From the NCBI RefSeq assembly GCF_900142075.1, contig NZ_FQZO01000008.1:104006-168005 (forward strand): 64,000 nucleotides of DNA, written 5' to 3'. Source of the stretch: Clostridium amylolyticum (lineage in GTDB: Bacteria; Bacillota; Clostridia; Clostridiales; Clostridiaceae). Made by a program: the position numbers and the translations under genes. Below the pieces are notes generated by a model, which saw nothing but the letters and a program-made list of their open reading frames with translations, searched no databases and was not told where the DNA came from. This document shows, piece after piece, positions 25,425 to 34,588 of this stretch. The stretch's first letter is position 1; every line of letters begins with the position of its first letter.

Positions 25425-26357
25425 TTAAATTTCTTCTATCCTATTAAAGTTTTTTAACAACTTAACATTATCTATCACTGCATTTGCCTTCCACCAGTTT
25501 TCACTAATAGCAAATTCATGTTCATATATCCCCCAGTTCCAAGGAATGTTCCAAACACCCTCTTCATTTATGGATGCTATAATTATGTCTAACTCTGCAT
25601 CTACAAGCTTTGCATTCTTTTCATAATAAGGGCTTTCCGGTGATTGAATAAACCTAGAAGGTGTGGCACAATACTGGTTTTTCCAATTTTCTATATCCTT
25701 TTCTATGATATGCTCAACATTTTCCTTAAGCTTTGATATAAACTCCTGGTAATTTTCAATATTGCTGTTATACTTTTCAATGCATTCTGCTAAACGCAGA
25801 TAGCAGCTTAACTCATGCATGTTATCACATAAAGAATTAGATAAATATACATCTATGGCTTGTGTCGCTAAGTTTAAAGCCTTATTATACATTTCACTTT
25901 CTTCTGTTTCATAAAACAAAATAAACCCTGCTAAAGCTGCAGTAGGATTGTATCCCCAAACAGCCTTTTCCTCATCAGTAAAAGTCCACCAAGGGGCATG
26001 AGGATAATCATTATTGGAAGGTATTTGAGCTAACCAGTATTTACCGGTAAAATCTTTGCCATTCTTTAGATAAGATAATATTCCCTTTACAATAGGATTA
26101 TTAGCTTCTCCATCAATTTCATAAATTATCTCCAAGGCTCTCCAAGTTTGGATAGGAGATGAATTAGGATTCCAGCAGTCTGCCTCTAAAGCATGACCAA
26201 ACCCGCCATCCTCATTTTGGTATACAGCTAGCGCCTTAAAAATGTTTTCTTTGCTCCCCTGTTCAAAATGATACTGCCATCTTGCCAAATCTATAGGCCT
26301 AGCATTTCTGTACATCCAATTTCTTATTTCATTGTAATTTGATATTTTTAGCTTCAT
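25425..26357 (-). CDS. Alpha/alpha-toroid (prenyltransferase/squalene-cyclase repeat-like) protein
   Basis: 310 residues, mostly helical, with the motif YQNEDGGFGHALEADCWNPN that is typical of terpene-cyclase/prenyltransferase repeat folds. Aromatic residues are abundant (HAPWWTF, ENWWKAN). No DxDD or other cyclase catalytic motif is seen, so enzymatic cyclisation is doubtful; a glycan-binding or hydrolase-like toroid is possible. It lies just upstream of the second chbG on the same strand. Confidence 0.6.
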   Translation of the reverse strand: MKLKISNYNEIRNWMYRNARPIDLARWQYHFEQGSKENIFKALAVYQNEDGGFGHALEADCWNPNSSPIQTWRALEIIYEIDGEANNPIVKGILSYLKNGKDFTGKYWLAQIPSNNDYPHAPWWTFTDEEKAVWGYNPTAALAGFILFYETEESEMYNKALNLATQAIDVYLSNSLCDNMHELSCYLRLAECIEKYNSNIENYQEFISKLKENVEHIIEKDIENWKNQYCATPSRFIQSPESPYYEKNAKLVDAELDIIIASINEEGVWNIPWNWGIYEHEFAISENWWKANAVIDNVKLLKNFNRIEEI

Positions 26358-26403
26358 AAGTTTTCTTTACCCCCAATAATCCTAATAGTATTTTAAAAAG
26401 TTT

Positions 26404-26436
26404 TATCAAGTGATTCTAGCTTCAGATGAAGTTTGT
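26404..26436. repeat. Dispersed repeat, degenerate copy
   Basis: Shares TATCAAGTGATTCTAGCTTC and a following G.AGTTTG with the segments at 54138-54170 and 59622-59654. Intergenic, between two minus-strand genes. Confidence 0.55.
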
Positions 26437-26490
26437 AGATTTACGCTTTTTCTTTAATAAACACTTCACGTATAATTGAAATAAAGAGAT

Positions 26491-26772
26491 CTATTTAGTC
26501 TTTATCTTTCTTCTCTTAACTAGCTCAACTAGATAATTTAATGTTAAATATACTATTAATATATCTAGTACAAGCATCAGCCCATTGATATATATTCTTG
26601 AAATTAAAATTTCATTAGGTTTTATGGGCTCAGGTAGATTATATAGAGTTGCAAAAGAAAAGGGATAACCAAATTTAAATTGAAAACCATCTGAAAATGA
26701 ATATGGAAGAAAAAGTATAGTTGCAATAGTTAATATGGATGAAATACTTAATAAACCTTTATTAAACTTCAT
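26491..26772 (-). CDS. Small hypothetical membrane protein
   Basis: 93 residues with two membrane segments (residues 8-25 and about 60-85) and a basic C-terminal tail. GGAGGAG precedes the ATG. Family not recognised. Confidence 0.55.
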   Translation of the reverse strand: MKFNKGLLSISSILTIATILFLPYSFSDGFQFKFGYPFSFATLYNLPEPIKPNEILISRIYINGLMLVLDILIVYLTLNYLVELVKRRKIKTK

Positions 26773-27185
26773 AGATCCTCCTCCAATAAATTACATTTTA
26801 GCTAGTCTCTAGTATCCGTCTAATTATAGTATACTCTGCATTGGTTATTATTGTAAACAAAAGAAAGGCTTTATGTTGGCAGACAAACTTGTGACATTAA
26901 GTTTATTAGAACCTATGCATCTTGCTTTTTCATAGACTCAATAACCTATAAGGTAATAAGTATATTTAAAACTTCAAAATAAAAAACATTCCTTGTAAAT
27001 CATTATATTTTATGTTAATTTTATGAATATACGGGCATTGTTTCTAAAAAATAACTATAACGTTATATTATAATTATAGTTTCCGCAATAACCATTAGAA
27101 AATATTGGTATCGCATTTTTACATGAGATACAATAATAGTGAATACTTGTTAAAAAGTACGTAATAATAAAAGGGGATGTCTTTT
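26773..27185. other. Intergenic region with divergent promoters
   Basis: About 410 nt of AT-rich DNA between divergent genes. The only structure I see is AACTATAA facing TTATAGTT (27052-27081). No open frame with a ribosome binding site is present. Confidence 0.4.
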
Positions 27186-28031
27186 ATGGGAGAATTAAAA
27201 AACAGTGAATATAATAATGTTACTCAGTTATTAAATCAGGAAAAAGTGCATTGTACTTTTGCATATGCAGTAATAGAAGGAAAGCAACCAGGTAGAATTT
27301 ATGTAGATAACCATAGAGATCCTAAAAGTTGTTTAATAACTTGCAGAAGCGGGAAATATCTAGTTGCTGGAAAGACAAGCAATGCTAGTTTTAATGAATT
27401 TATATCAGATTTTTTATATAATAGAAAAAATCATAGCTGTTATTTTGACATTTATAGTTCTTCACGTGATTGGATTACCAAGTTGGACGAGATACTTAGT
27501 GATAATGCTGCTAAATTGAGTAGACAATTATTTATATGGGACTATTCAAACCTATCATCAACCTCAATGTGTAGCCAAAGTATGCCCGAAGGATTTGAAT
27601 TAAAAAAAATGGATTCTGTTTTATTTGAAAAATACGTAAGAGAGATAGATTCATCGTATAATAATTTATGGGAAACTCCTAACAACTTTATTTCAAATGG
27701 TTTTGGTTTTTGTATATTAAAAGATAATGAATTTGTTAGTGTTTGCAATACATATTACGTAAGGCACGGATTTGCAGAAATAGATATTGTAACAAAAGAT
27801 GAGTTTAGAAGACAAGGGTTTGCTTTAATAACCTGTTCAGAGTTTATAAAATATTGTGTAAGTAATAACATTAAACCTATATGGGATTGTGATAATGGAA
27901 ATGAAAACTCTAAAAACTTAGCAATTAAACTAGGATTTAAGAGTGTAGAAACTTATCAAATGCATTGGTGGCATGAAAATAAACAATTTGTTGATAGCTA
28001 TTTAAAAAAATTTAAGTATGATAATGATTAA
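27186..28031 (+). CDS. GNAT-family N-acetyltransferase (two-domain type)
   Basis: About 281 residues. The C-terminal half carries the acetyl-CoA loop TKDEFRRQGFALITCSEFI and CDNGNENSKNLAIKLGF; the N-terminal half is a non-catalytic domain as in the GNAT_acetyltran group. The frame opens at ATG 27177, but AGGGG is directly adjacent to it; the ATG at 27186 is 9 nt from that SD and is preferred. Acceptor unknown. Confidence 0.8.
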   Translation: MGELKNSEYNNVTQLLNQEKVHCTFAYAVIEGKQPGRIYVDNHRDPKSCLITCRSGKYLVAGKTSNASFNEFISDFLYNRKNHSCYFDIYSSSRDWITKLDEILSDNAAKLSRQLFIWDYSNLSSTSMCSQSMPEGFELKKMDSVLFEKYVREIDSSYNNLWETPNNFISNGFGFCILKDNEFVSVCNTYYVRHGFAEIDIVTKDEFRRQGFALITCSEFIKYCVSNNIKPIWDCDNGNENSKNLAIKLGFKSVETYQMHWWHENKQFVDSYLKKFKYDND

Positions 28032-28040
28032 CTTTATATT

Positions 28041-28104
28041 ATCACCCTTATCCACTTTTGATAGACACAATAAACTATTTCTATGCAAAGGTGAATAAGG
28101 GTAA
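28041..28104. terminator. Bidirectional hairpin between convergent genes
   Basis: ATCACCCTTATCCAC faces GGTGAATAAGGGTAAT with a long loop, between the plus gene ending at 28031 and the minus gene ending at 28122. Confidence 0.65.
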
Positions 28105-28121
28105 TCTCTATGAAAATCTCA

Positions 28122-28733
28122 TTATTTTCTTGCTACCATCAAGAAAAGCGAATAATTAACATTATTGCCTTCTACAACTTTTATATCCTGGTAGAAGGTT
28201 TTAGATTCAACCTTACGAAAGCCAGCATCTTCTAAGACTTTCTTTAATTTTTCTTGCTTAAAACCATTATGTCCATGAAAATCATGGTGATCTCCATGAA
28301 AACTACCGTCCTCTTCATTTAGATCCACTATGCACAAGTATCCGTCATAATTGAGCAGTTCATAAAATTTTTTTACTATCCCTTTAATATCCTCAATGTG
28401 GTGCAATGCCATGGAGTTATAAATAACATCAAAGCTTTCATCCATGGAATCTCCATTACATAAATCTAAATGCTTTCCAATCATATTATGTATCTTGTGC
28501 TCTTTAATTTTTGAGTTAAGAACATCAATCATACCTTTAGAAGAATCAATAAGGGTGATTTTTTTAAATTTGTCATATATATTAAAGCTCACAAGTCCGG
28601 TTCCACAGCCAAATTCCATGGCAGAATAGTTTTTATCTATTTCAATGGAATTAATTATTTCCTGTGCTACTACCTTTGCTCTTTTAACCTTTTTATCAGT
28701 ATCCCAATTTTTTGCTTCTTCATCAAAATTCAT
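28122..28733 (-). CDS. Class I SAM-dependent methyltransferase
   Basis: 203 residues. Motif I is MEFGCGTGLVSF, motif II ITLIDSSKGM, and NSMALHHIEDI follows; the C-terminal part contains a His/Asp-rich loop (DGSFHGDHHDFHGHNGF). UbiE-like fold; substrate unknown. GAGGAGG is placed before the ATG. Single gene. Confidence 0.85.
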   Translation of the reverse strand: MNFDEEAKNWDTDKKVKRAKVVAQEIINSIEIDKNYSAMEFGCGTGLVSFNIYDKFKKITLIDSSKGMIDVLNSKIKEHKIHNMIGKHLDLCNGDSMDESFDVIYNSMALHHIEDIKGIVKKFYELLNYDGYLCIVDLNEEDGSFHGDHHDFHGHNGFKQEKLKKVLEDAGFRKVESKTFYQDIKVVEGNNVNYSLFLMVARK

Positions 28734-28843
28734 TTTGATTTACCTCCTCAAAATAGCGTTTTCCTATATTTTGTACTTAATATTACCATTTTCTCATATT
28801 CTTAACTTAATAATATCACAAAATAAAAAAGATAATTAGAAAA

Positions 28844-28875
28844 AACAGTGTTGAATACTTTAACTCAACACTGTC
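28844..28875 (-). terminator. Terminator after the broken microgene
   Basis: AACAGTGTTGA faces TCAACACTGT; on the minus strand it is followed by TTTTTT. It lies 17 nt after the stop of the disrupted small ORF at 28892-29009. Confidence 0.75.
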
Positions 28876-28891
28876 TCTCATTTAAATTGAA

Positions 28892-29009
28892 TTACTTAAA
28901 GTATTTTAACAAATCCTCTAAATCCTCAATTTCAAATATGTCGGTAGCTATAACATCAATGCTTGCTTCATCAAGCTTCATCTCTTATCATTCTCCCAAT
29001 TTCAGTCAT
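28892..29009 (-). pseudogene. Microprotein gene broken by a 10-bp tandem duplication
   Basis: AAGGAG lies 8 nt before an ATG at 29009 that opens MTEIGRMIRDEA and then hits TGA TGA. The segment GATGAAGCTT-GATGAAGCAA is a near-exact 10-bp tandem copy. Removing one copy restores a 35-residue frame ending EDLEDLLKYFK with a TAA at 28892 and a terminator right after. A second frame, MKLDEASIDV, starts inside the duplication. I do not recognise the family. Confidence 0.5.
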
Positions 29010-29060
29010 AGATATCATCTCCTTAAATTTAACTTTTGATAAGTCATCTCCAAATATATT

Positions 29061-29456
29061 TTACTGATTTCTAATTATCTCATATATAACTTCCAGAATC
29101 ACACCTACAGCAATGCCTATAGCATAAGCTATAAGATCGCTCCATAGAAACCCATATCCTAAAACTAAGCCTCCTAAAGTAGTTTTTCTTATGCTGTCTA
29201 TCCAAGGAGCATGATACAATTGGCTTATTTCAATAAGATAGCAAAAAGCTATAGCCATTAATGCAATCTTCTTTGTTTTCATATATCTAAAGATAAACCC
29301 AAACCCAACAAAAATCATTAATGCCCATAGAGCATCCCCTAAATATGCATTTAAAATTTCTGGTATTGCATAGGCCATTTTTCTTGATAATAATCCTAAA
29401 GTGATTACAATTATTATCATAAGGCCGTACAATAATCTGTTACGTTTATAAAACAT
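29061..29456 (-). CDS. DUF2809 membrane protein
   Basis: 131 residues with four membrane helices and the DUF2809 pattern: YAIPEILNAYLGDALWALM, IEISQLYHAPWIDSIRKT and GYGFLWSDLIAYAIG. Function unknown. Single gene. Confidence 0.85.
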   Translation of the reverse strand: MFYKRNRLLYGLMIIIVITLGLLSRKMAYAIPEILNAYLGDALWALMIFVGFGFIFRYMKTKKIALMAIAFCYLIEISQLYHAPWIDSIRKTTLGGLVLGYGFLWSDLIAYAIGIAVGVILEVIYEIIRNQ

Positions 29457-29502
29457 AATTACACCTCGTTGTTATTAAAAAAAGAGACAATGGATCATGG
29501 TT

Positions 29503-29931
29503 TTAATTTTCATTATTGAGACTTAAATTATAATAATTTAAATCCTCTCTTCTTTCCCATCCTGTAGAACTCCAAAATCCGTTTCCAATTTCATTATTAC
29601 TAAATACAACTAATGCAGCTTTATTTATTCCTTCCTGCTTTAAAGTCTCCATAACTTTATCTACTAGCTTTTTTCCAATACCTTTACCTCTATATTTCTC
29701 ATCCACTGCAGTATGATAAATATATGCTCTTCTACCATCATGTCCACACAATATAACTCCCACCATTTTACAATTATCCATAGCTATAAAATTAGTTGTA
29801 GGATTTCTTTTTAAAAATTTACTAATTCCTTCTTTAGAATCATCTAAATTTCTCATTCCCATTCCTGCTGTAGAAGTCCATAACTTAAAAACCTCTTCAT
29901 AGTTTGAAATTTTCATCTCTAATATTTCCAT
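29503..29931 (-). CDS. GNAT-family N-acetyltransferase
   Basis: About 142 residues. The CoA loop is VDEKYRGKGIGKKLVDKVM, followed by KAALVVFSNNEIGNGFWSSTGW. The frame extends to 29991, but AGAGGG lies 7 nt before the ATG at 29931 (MEILEMKISNY). Substrate unknown. Confidence 0.85.
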   Translation of the reverse strand: MEILEMKISNYEEVFKLWTSTAGMGMRNLDDSKEGISKFLKRNPTTNFIAMDNCKMVGVILCGHDGRRAYIYHTAVDEKYRGKGIGKKLVDKVMETLKQEGINKAALVVFSNNEIGNGFWSSTGWERREDLNYYNLSLNNEN

Positions 29932-30202
29932 ATAACTACCCTCTCTTATAATAAAATATGTAAAATAGTCTTGAAAGGTAATCTCTTGCATTTTATGTTA
30001 TAAGAAGTTTTACATAGCATTATAAAATTTCCATTAGCTTTATTACAATTATACACTTAAATTACTATAATTATCAGCGGCCGTTAACAGTATGTAAAAT
30101 ATTCGATGTTTGGATTTATATACAGTATAATTAAACAGTAGAACGATAGTCATTAATAATGAATTAAGGATTGTTTATACAATCTTCGTTAGGAGGCGTG
30201 CA

Positions 30203-30670
30203 ATGAAATTCTTAAATCCATTAATAGTTGTTACAAACATGGAAAAGGCAAAGAAATTTTACTATGAAGTGCTTGGGTTAGAAGTTATTGTTGATTTTGG
30301 TGCAAATGTAACTTTAACAGGTGGCGTCGCATTACAGACAAAAGATACTTGGTCTGCTTTTATTCACAAACAGGATAGTGAAATTATTTTTGGAGGAAAT
30401 GCGGCAGAGTTATACTTTGAAGAAGATGATTTTGATGGTTTTATTAAAAAGATAAATGACATTGAAGACATTAACTATGTACATACTATTATAGAACATT
30501 CTTGGGGACAGCGTGTTGTTCGTTTCTATGACCCTGATAAGCATATTATTGAAGTAGGAGAAAATATCATTATGGTTGTTAGACGATTTTTAAATAGTGA
30601 TCTATCAATTGAAGAAACTGCTATTAGAATGGATGTACCAGTTGATTATGTGAAATCTTGTCTAATATAA
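30203..30670 (+). CDS. VOC (glyoxalase/bleomycin-resistance) superfamily protein
   Basis: 155 residues. A single VOC module (PLIVVTNMEKAKKFYYEVLG, VVRFYDPDKHIIEVGE) with a C-terminal extension (SIEETAIRMDVPVDYVKSCL) that looks like a small helical DNA-binding-like tail. Such proteins bind or modify small toxic molecules. GGAGG lies before the ATG. Single gene. Confidence 0.8.
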   Translation: MKFLNPLIVVTNMEKAKKFYYEVLGLEVIVDFGANVTLTGGVALQTKDTWSAFIHKQDSEIIFGGNAAELYFEEDDFDGFIKKINDIEDINYVHTIIEHSWGQRVVRFYDPDKHIIEVGENIIMVVRRFLNSDLSIEETAIRMDVPVDYVKSCLI

Positions 30671-30857
30671 TTTTTACAAACTTATGAATGTTCTCTTACC
30701 ATATATTTTTCTTTTGATTGCGTTTTAGTCCATGATTTTGTCATAGCTTAATGTAAAAAAACTACTTATAATAGAAGTTGTATAATACGCATAAAGTATC
30801 CTATAAATAATTTGGATATATCAAATGAAAATAATTAAAAGGGATAAGGAGCATACT

Positions 30858-31619
30858 ATGGATGCTGAACAAGTTCTAGAAATTGCACTTTCTGCAGGAT
30901 ATACGCTGGTAAGGAATGGTGCAGAGACTTACAGGGTGGAAGAAACCATTGAAAGAATATGTAAAGCCTATAATTTAAAATGCGAATGCATGGTCACAGG
31001 TAAAGGTGTATTTATTTCTGTGGTAGATGAAAAGGGTGAAAAGGTAACTTCTCTTAAGAAAATTAGGACAACCTGTGTGGATTTATATAGGATAGAACTT
31101 ATTAATTCTTTTTCACGAAATCTACAAATCAATCCGCTTTCTTATGAAGAAGCTAAAAACATGTTAAAATCTATAGATGATGCTCCGTATTTCAGCTTTA
31201 AGGTAAGGCTTTTTGCCGCAAGCATGACCTCCTTTATCTATGCGTTATTTTTTAACGGGACAATCTATGATGCTATAATTTCAGCCTTTATAAGTATAAG
31301 TATTTACTATATGTTAGACAAAGTAACAAAGGTAGGGTTTTTTCAATTTTTCGAGTTTTTCTTCTCAGGAATTATTATAGGGGCTGTGAGCATAATGGCA
31401 CAAAATTTATTACCCTTTGTAAATAAAGGCAATGTGATAATCGGCGCCATAATGATATTATTACCTGGAGTTGCCCTTACCAATGGCATTAAGGATGTTA
31501 TTTATGGTGACTTCATGTCTGGTATGGCCAAGTTTGGCGAAGCAATGCTTATTATAACAGCTGTAGGAGCAGGTATTGGTACCGCATTATCTATTGGAAT
31601 GGGTGTAGTATTATGGTAA
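30858..31619 (+). CDS. ThrE-family exporter subunit (N-terminal domain protein)
   Basis: About 253 residues. A cytoplasmic helical part (ALSAGYTLVRNGAETYRVEETIERIC) and five membrane segments, the DUF1212/ThrE-N arrangement. With the next gene it forms a two-subunit threonine/serine exporter-type transporter. The frame starts at 30825, but AAGGAG lies before the ATG at 30858. The stop overlaps the next start by 7 nt. Confidence 0.88.
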   Translation: MDAEQVLEIALSAGYTLVRNGAETYRVEETIERICKAYNLKCECMVTGKGVFISVVDEKGEKVTSLKKIRTTCVDLYRIELINSFSRNLQINPLSYEEAKNMLKSIDDAPYFSFKVRLFAASMTSFIYALFFNGTIYDAIISAFISISIYYMLDKVTKVGFFQFFEFFFSGIIIGAVSIMAQNLLPFVNKGNVIIGAIMILLPGVALTNGIKDVIYGDFMSGMAKFGEAMLIITAVGAGIGTALSIGMGVVLW

Positions 31620-32068
31620 AACAAATTGTGTTAGCATTTTTCGGAAGTATATTTCCTGCGATTTTATTTAACATTGATAGAAAGAAAATAATATGGGGTG
31701 GTTTCTGCGGAGCTATAGGGTGGACAGCCTATCTTGTAGTCTATAATCATATAAACAGCAACGTTATGGCATACTTCTCTGGAGCTTTTATAGTAGGTAT
31801 ATACAGCGAGTTTATGGCAAGAAAGCTAAAGACTCCTGCCGTAGAGTTTTCTATACCTGGAATATTCCCTTTAGTCCCTGGTATAACCGCCTATAAAACC
31901 ATAAGCTACATAGTGGATCAAAACTATTCTTTAGCTTATTCTAAGGGCATGCAAACCATAGCTGCAGCTGGAGCTATCGGGTTCGGTATAATGCTCTCTT
32001 CCACAACTTTTAGATTTATATCTATGATAATAGAGTCAAGTAAAAATAATAAATATGAAAGAAGGTAA
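31613..32068 (+). CDS. ThrE-family exporter subunit (C-terminal domain protein)
   Basis: 151 residues with five membrane segments and the DUF3815/ThrE_2 pattern (KIIWGGFCGAIGWTAYLV, ARKLKTPAVEFSIPGIFPLVPG). Translationally coupled to the upstream subunit (7-nt overlap). Together they match the split form of ThrE common in Firmicutes. Confidence 0.88.
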   Translation: MVKQIVLAFFGSIFPAILFNIDRKKIIWGGFCGAIGWTAYLVVYNHINSNVMAYFSGAFIVGIYSEFMARKLKTPAVEFSIPGIFPLVPGITAYKTISYIVDQNYSLAYSKGMQTIAAAGAIGFGIMLSSTTFRFISMIIESSKNNKYERR

Positions 32069-32071
32069 GAT

Positions 32072-32605
32072 ATGAAAAAGATTAAACTTATAATAATAAG
32101 TTCTATTATTATATCTATTTTACTTTTTATTTATTGCTTTATTCCAACTAGGCTCACAAATAAACAACAATTATCAAAAGATGATATTTCAATTAAAGTG
32201 CATCTTCAAGTAACTACTGGTCCTCTTTATTACTTAAAAGAGGATAAGGAGAAGCTTTGGAACACAATAAAGGATAAATATCCAAATGCAAACCCTAAAT
32301 ATGTAGAGTTAATAGGAAATACTCCTAATAAATTTGTAAATGACCCAGTATTCCTTGGAGATTTTGTTGTTTATGGTCATGTATCTGAAACATATTTTGA
32401 CTCAGCTGAAGGTGAGGTTCCTATTTTTCATGTTGTTTACTCTGATGCAAAATTGGCTCCTTTTTTTATAGATAACTCTCAGCTAGGAACTTTTGCATTT
32501 AGATTTGTATTGATATTCCCAAAAATTTTTTTAACACTATTAGTATTATTAATTTGTGTAATAGTATTTGAGCATAAAAATAAAAGACGTATTTCTAAAA
32601 ATTAA
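32072..32605 (+). CDS. Hypothetical protein with two flanking membrane helices
   Basis: 177 residues: a membrane helix at each end (IIISSIIISILLFIYCFIP and FVLIFPKIFLTLLVLLICVIVF) and an extracytoplasmic beta-type domain between them. Starts 3 nt after the ThrE pair and ends at a terminator, so it is probably part of the same transcript. Family not recognised. Confidence 0.6.
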   Translation: MKKIKLIIISSIIISILLFIYCFIPTRLTNKQQLSKDDISIKVHLQVTTGPLYYLKEDKEKLWNTIKDKYPNANPKYVELIGNTPNKFVNDPVFLGDFVVYGHVSETYFDSAEGEVPIFHVVYSDAKLAPFFIDNSQLGTFAFRFVLIFPKIFLTLLVLLICVIVFEHKNKRRISKN

Positions 32606-32648
32606 ACTATAAGTTTTTAATTTGTGAGTTTTAAATAAGTATTATTAA

Positions 32649-32673
32649 AGAGCTAGTTTAAACAACTAGCTCT
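32649..32673. terminator. Bidirectional terminator
   Basis: AGAGCTAGTT and AACTAGCTCT are perfect arms around TAAAC, with A/T runs outside. Located between the convergent genes ending at 32605 and 32672. Confidence 0.85.
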
Positions 32674-34189
32674 ATTTTTCAGCTTCCTTTATATATTTCC
32701 ATGTGATTCCCTTATCTGTTGATTGGTATAAGGCTTTACTGCCTCCATTATGATCTCCATCAGCCCCTTGTCCAACTAAAACATTAAGGGTTCCATCTTT
32801 GTCGTAGGGCATTTCAGGGAAATCAAAAGGATTATACTTTTCACCACTGCTTAGTGATACTTTTACCTCTGGAAAATTCACCTCTTTATAAGATATCCCT
32901 CCATCCTCTGTTCGATATAATTGTCCTACACTTCCACCGCTATGAGATAAACATAAGAATCCGAGCTTATCGTTCACAAAAGTTATCCCCGCTGCAGATC
33001 CAAGCCTTCCTGAGAATGGATCTTCATTTATTGTTTTCCATGTTCCTCCACCATCAGTAGTTCGGGTTAATGCATAAGCTCTGCTTCCCAATGCAGCTCC
33101 TGTTACTTCCAAGCGATACCCAACTTCTTTTGAAAAATAAAATTCCTCTGCACTATTATTGGATGGCTTAGAGCTCTTTTTATCCTCTTGTGAAAACTTT
33201 TCAGTTTTAATATTATTTATATCCTCTGTTAAGTTGTATCTAGCAGGAGTAAATTTATTTTCTTTGCCGGGTACATACACAGAAACTGTATATCCTATTA
33301 TTTCGGAATGGGCATTGACAGCTGAATTTGTATTTCCTTTTGAATCGATATAGACAATACCCTCTGTATTATATCCAAAACTTCGTTTACCAGAATAAAG
33401 AATTCCATAATGCTCGTTAGGCCATTTGCTCACTGTTTCCTTAAGGGGAATCACCTTCATTGTATTAATAAAGGGTTCAAAAAGTTTATCATCATTATAA
33501 CTTGCATTGACATTTCCATTTAAATATATAGTTATCTTTTCCGACTTACTTCTGTTATAACTAATTAAATAGCTTTGTGAATCACCTTTATCATTTTTCC
33601 CATAAAGAAATGTATCAAAGGATGTGATTTTTCCACTAGAATCAAAATTAAGGCTAAAGTTATTTGAAACATATAGCTTTTCAGGCATATGGATTTTCTT
33701 ATTGATATCCTTAAATATCCCTTCTATGCCACTATCATATATATTATTATTTTCAAGCTTTACAGTCCTTTTGCTTTTCAAATCATGTAATATCCATGAT
33801 AGCTTTCCATTATAATTTATTGCACTATTATATATTTTAACTCCATAAACACTGGTTATAAGAACTATAATTAGTGCTATTGCACAATTCCATATAATTT
33901 TATAACGAGAATAAATCTCGTATCTATCTTCACTCTGCTGCGGTATAACTTTTGGCTTTTTCACAATTCTAATTATTTTAACTATAAACCAAGTCAAAAA
34001 GAATGACATGCATACCAATAGCACAGCTATATTGTTCTTGAATCGTCCAAATTTACATAAAGTATACAATTCATAAAACGAAAGCCAATACACTAATATA
34101 AATATTGACCATGACACCATGGATAAAATTAATTCTCTCTTTGTAATTTCCTTATACTTTCTCACTTTTTCTTCTACACTCCAACTCAT
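32672..34189 (-). CDS. Membrane protein with C-terminal Asp-box (BNR/sialidase-like) repeats
   Basis: 505 residues. Two or three membrane segments in the first 125 residues, then a long extracytoplasmic region. The C-terminal third carries Asp-box motifs RTTDGGGTWKT, RTEDGGISYKE and STDKGITWKYI, each preceded by strand-like sequence, as in beta-propeller Ycf48/sialidase-like proteins. Only three boxes are seen, too few for a classical sialidase, and catalytic Arg triads cannot be assigned. The ATG has no strong SD. Function unknown. Confidence 0.7.
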   Translation of the reverse strand: MSWSVEEKVRKYKEITKRELILSMVSWSIFILVYWLSFYELYTLCKFGRFKNNIAVLLVCMSFFLTWFIVKIIRIVKKPKVIPQQSEDRYEIYSRYKIIWNCAIALIIVLITSVYGVKIYNSAINYNGKLSWILHDLKSKRTVKLENNNIYDSGIEGIFKDINKKIHMPEKLYVSNNFSLNFDSSGKITSFDTFLYGKNDKGDSQSYLISYNRSKSEKITIYLNGNVNASYNDDKLFEPFINTMKVIPLKETVSKWPNEHYGILYSGKRSFGYNTEGIVYIDSKGNTNSAVNAHSEIIGYTVSVYVPGKENKFTPARYNLTEDINNIKTEKFSQEDKKSSKPSNNSAEEFYFSKEVGYRLEVTGAALGSRAYALTRTTDGGGTWKTINEDPFSGRLGSAAGITFVNDKLGFLCLSHSGGSVGQLYRTEDGGISYKEVNFPEVKVSLSSGEKYNPFDFPEMPYDKDGTLNVLVGQGADGDHNGGSKALYQSTDKGITWKYIKEAEK

Positions 34190-34588
34190 TTAATTGATAA
34201 ATAATTTTACTTGTTCGACCTCAAGGATTGCTTGTCCAATTTACTATTTGTAAGAAAACGCAAAAATTTCTCTTTCTTATACTTACATTATATCCAATTT
34301 CAAATCTTTGATAAGCCAAAAACTGATGAAAGTCCAAAATATAAATAATACAACTCAATTATTACTACTTTTTATAGCTTTCATCAATTTATTCATAATT
34401 ATAATAAAGAATTGATATTTACATATTTTAATTCATTGATATTTTTATTAACAAGGGTTATCTTCTTATTATTTTCACAACAGTTAACTTAATATTAATC
34501 ACTGTAATATTTTATACAAATTTCCATAAATGTTATAATATTATATAAAAGGTTGTGCTTAAATATAATTAATAAGGAAGTGATAATT
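34190..34588. other. Intergenic region between divergent genes
   Basis: About 400 nt of very AT-rich DNA presumably holding both promoters. I see no ORF with an SD and no strong hairpin. Confidence 0.4.
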
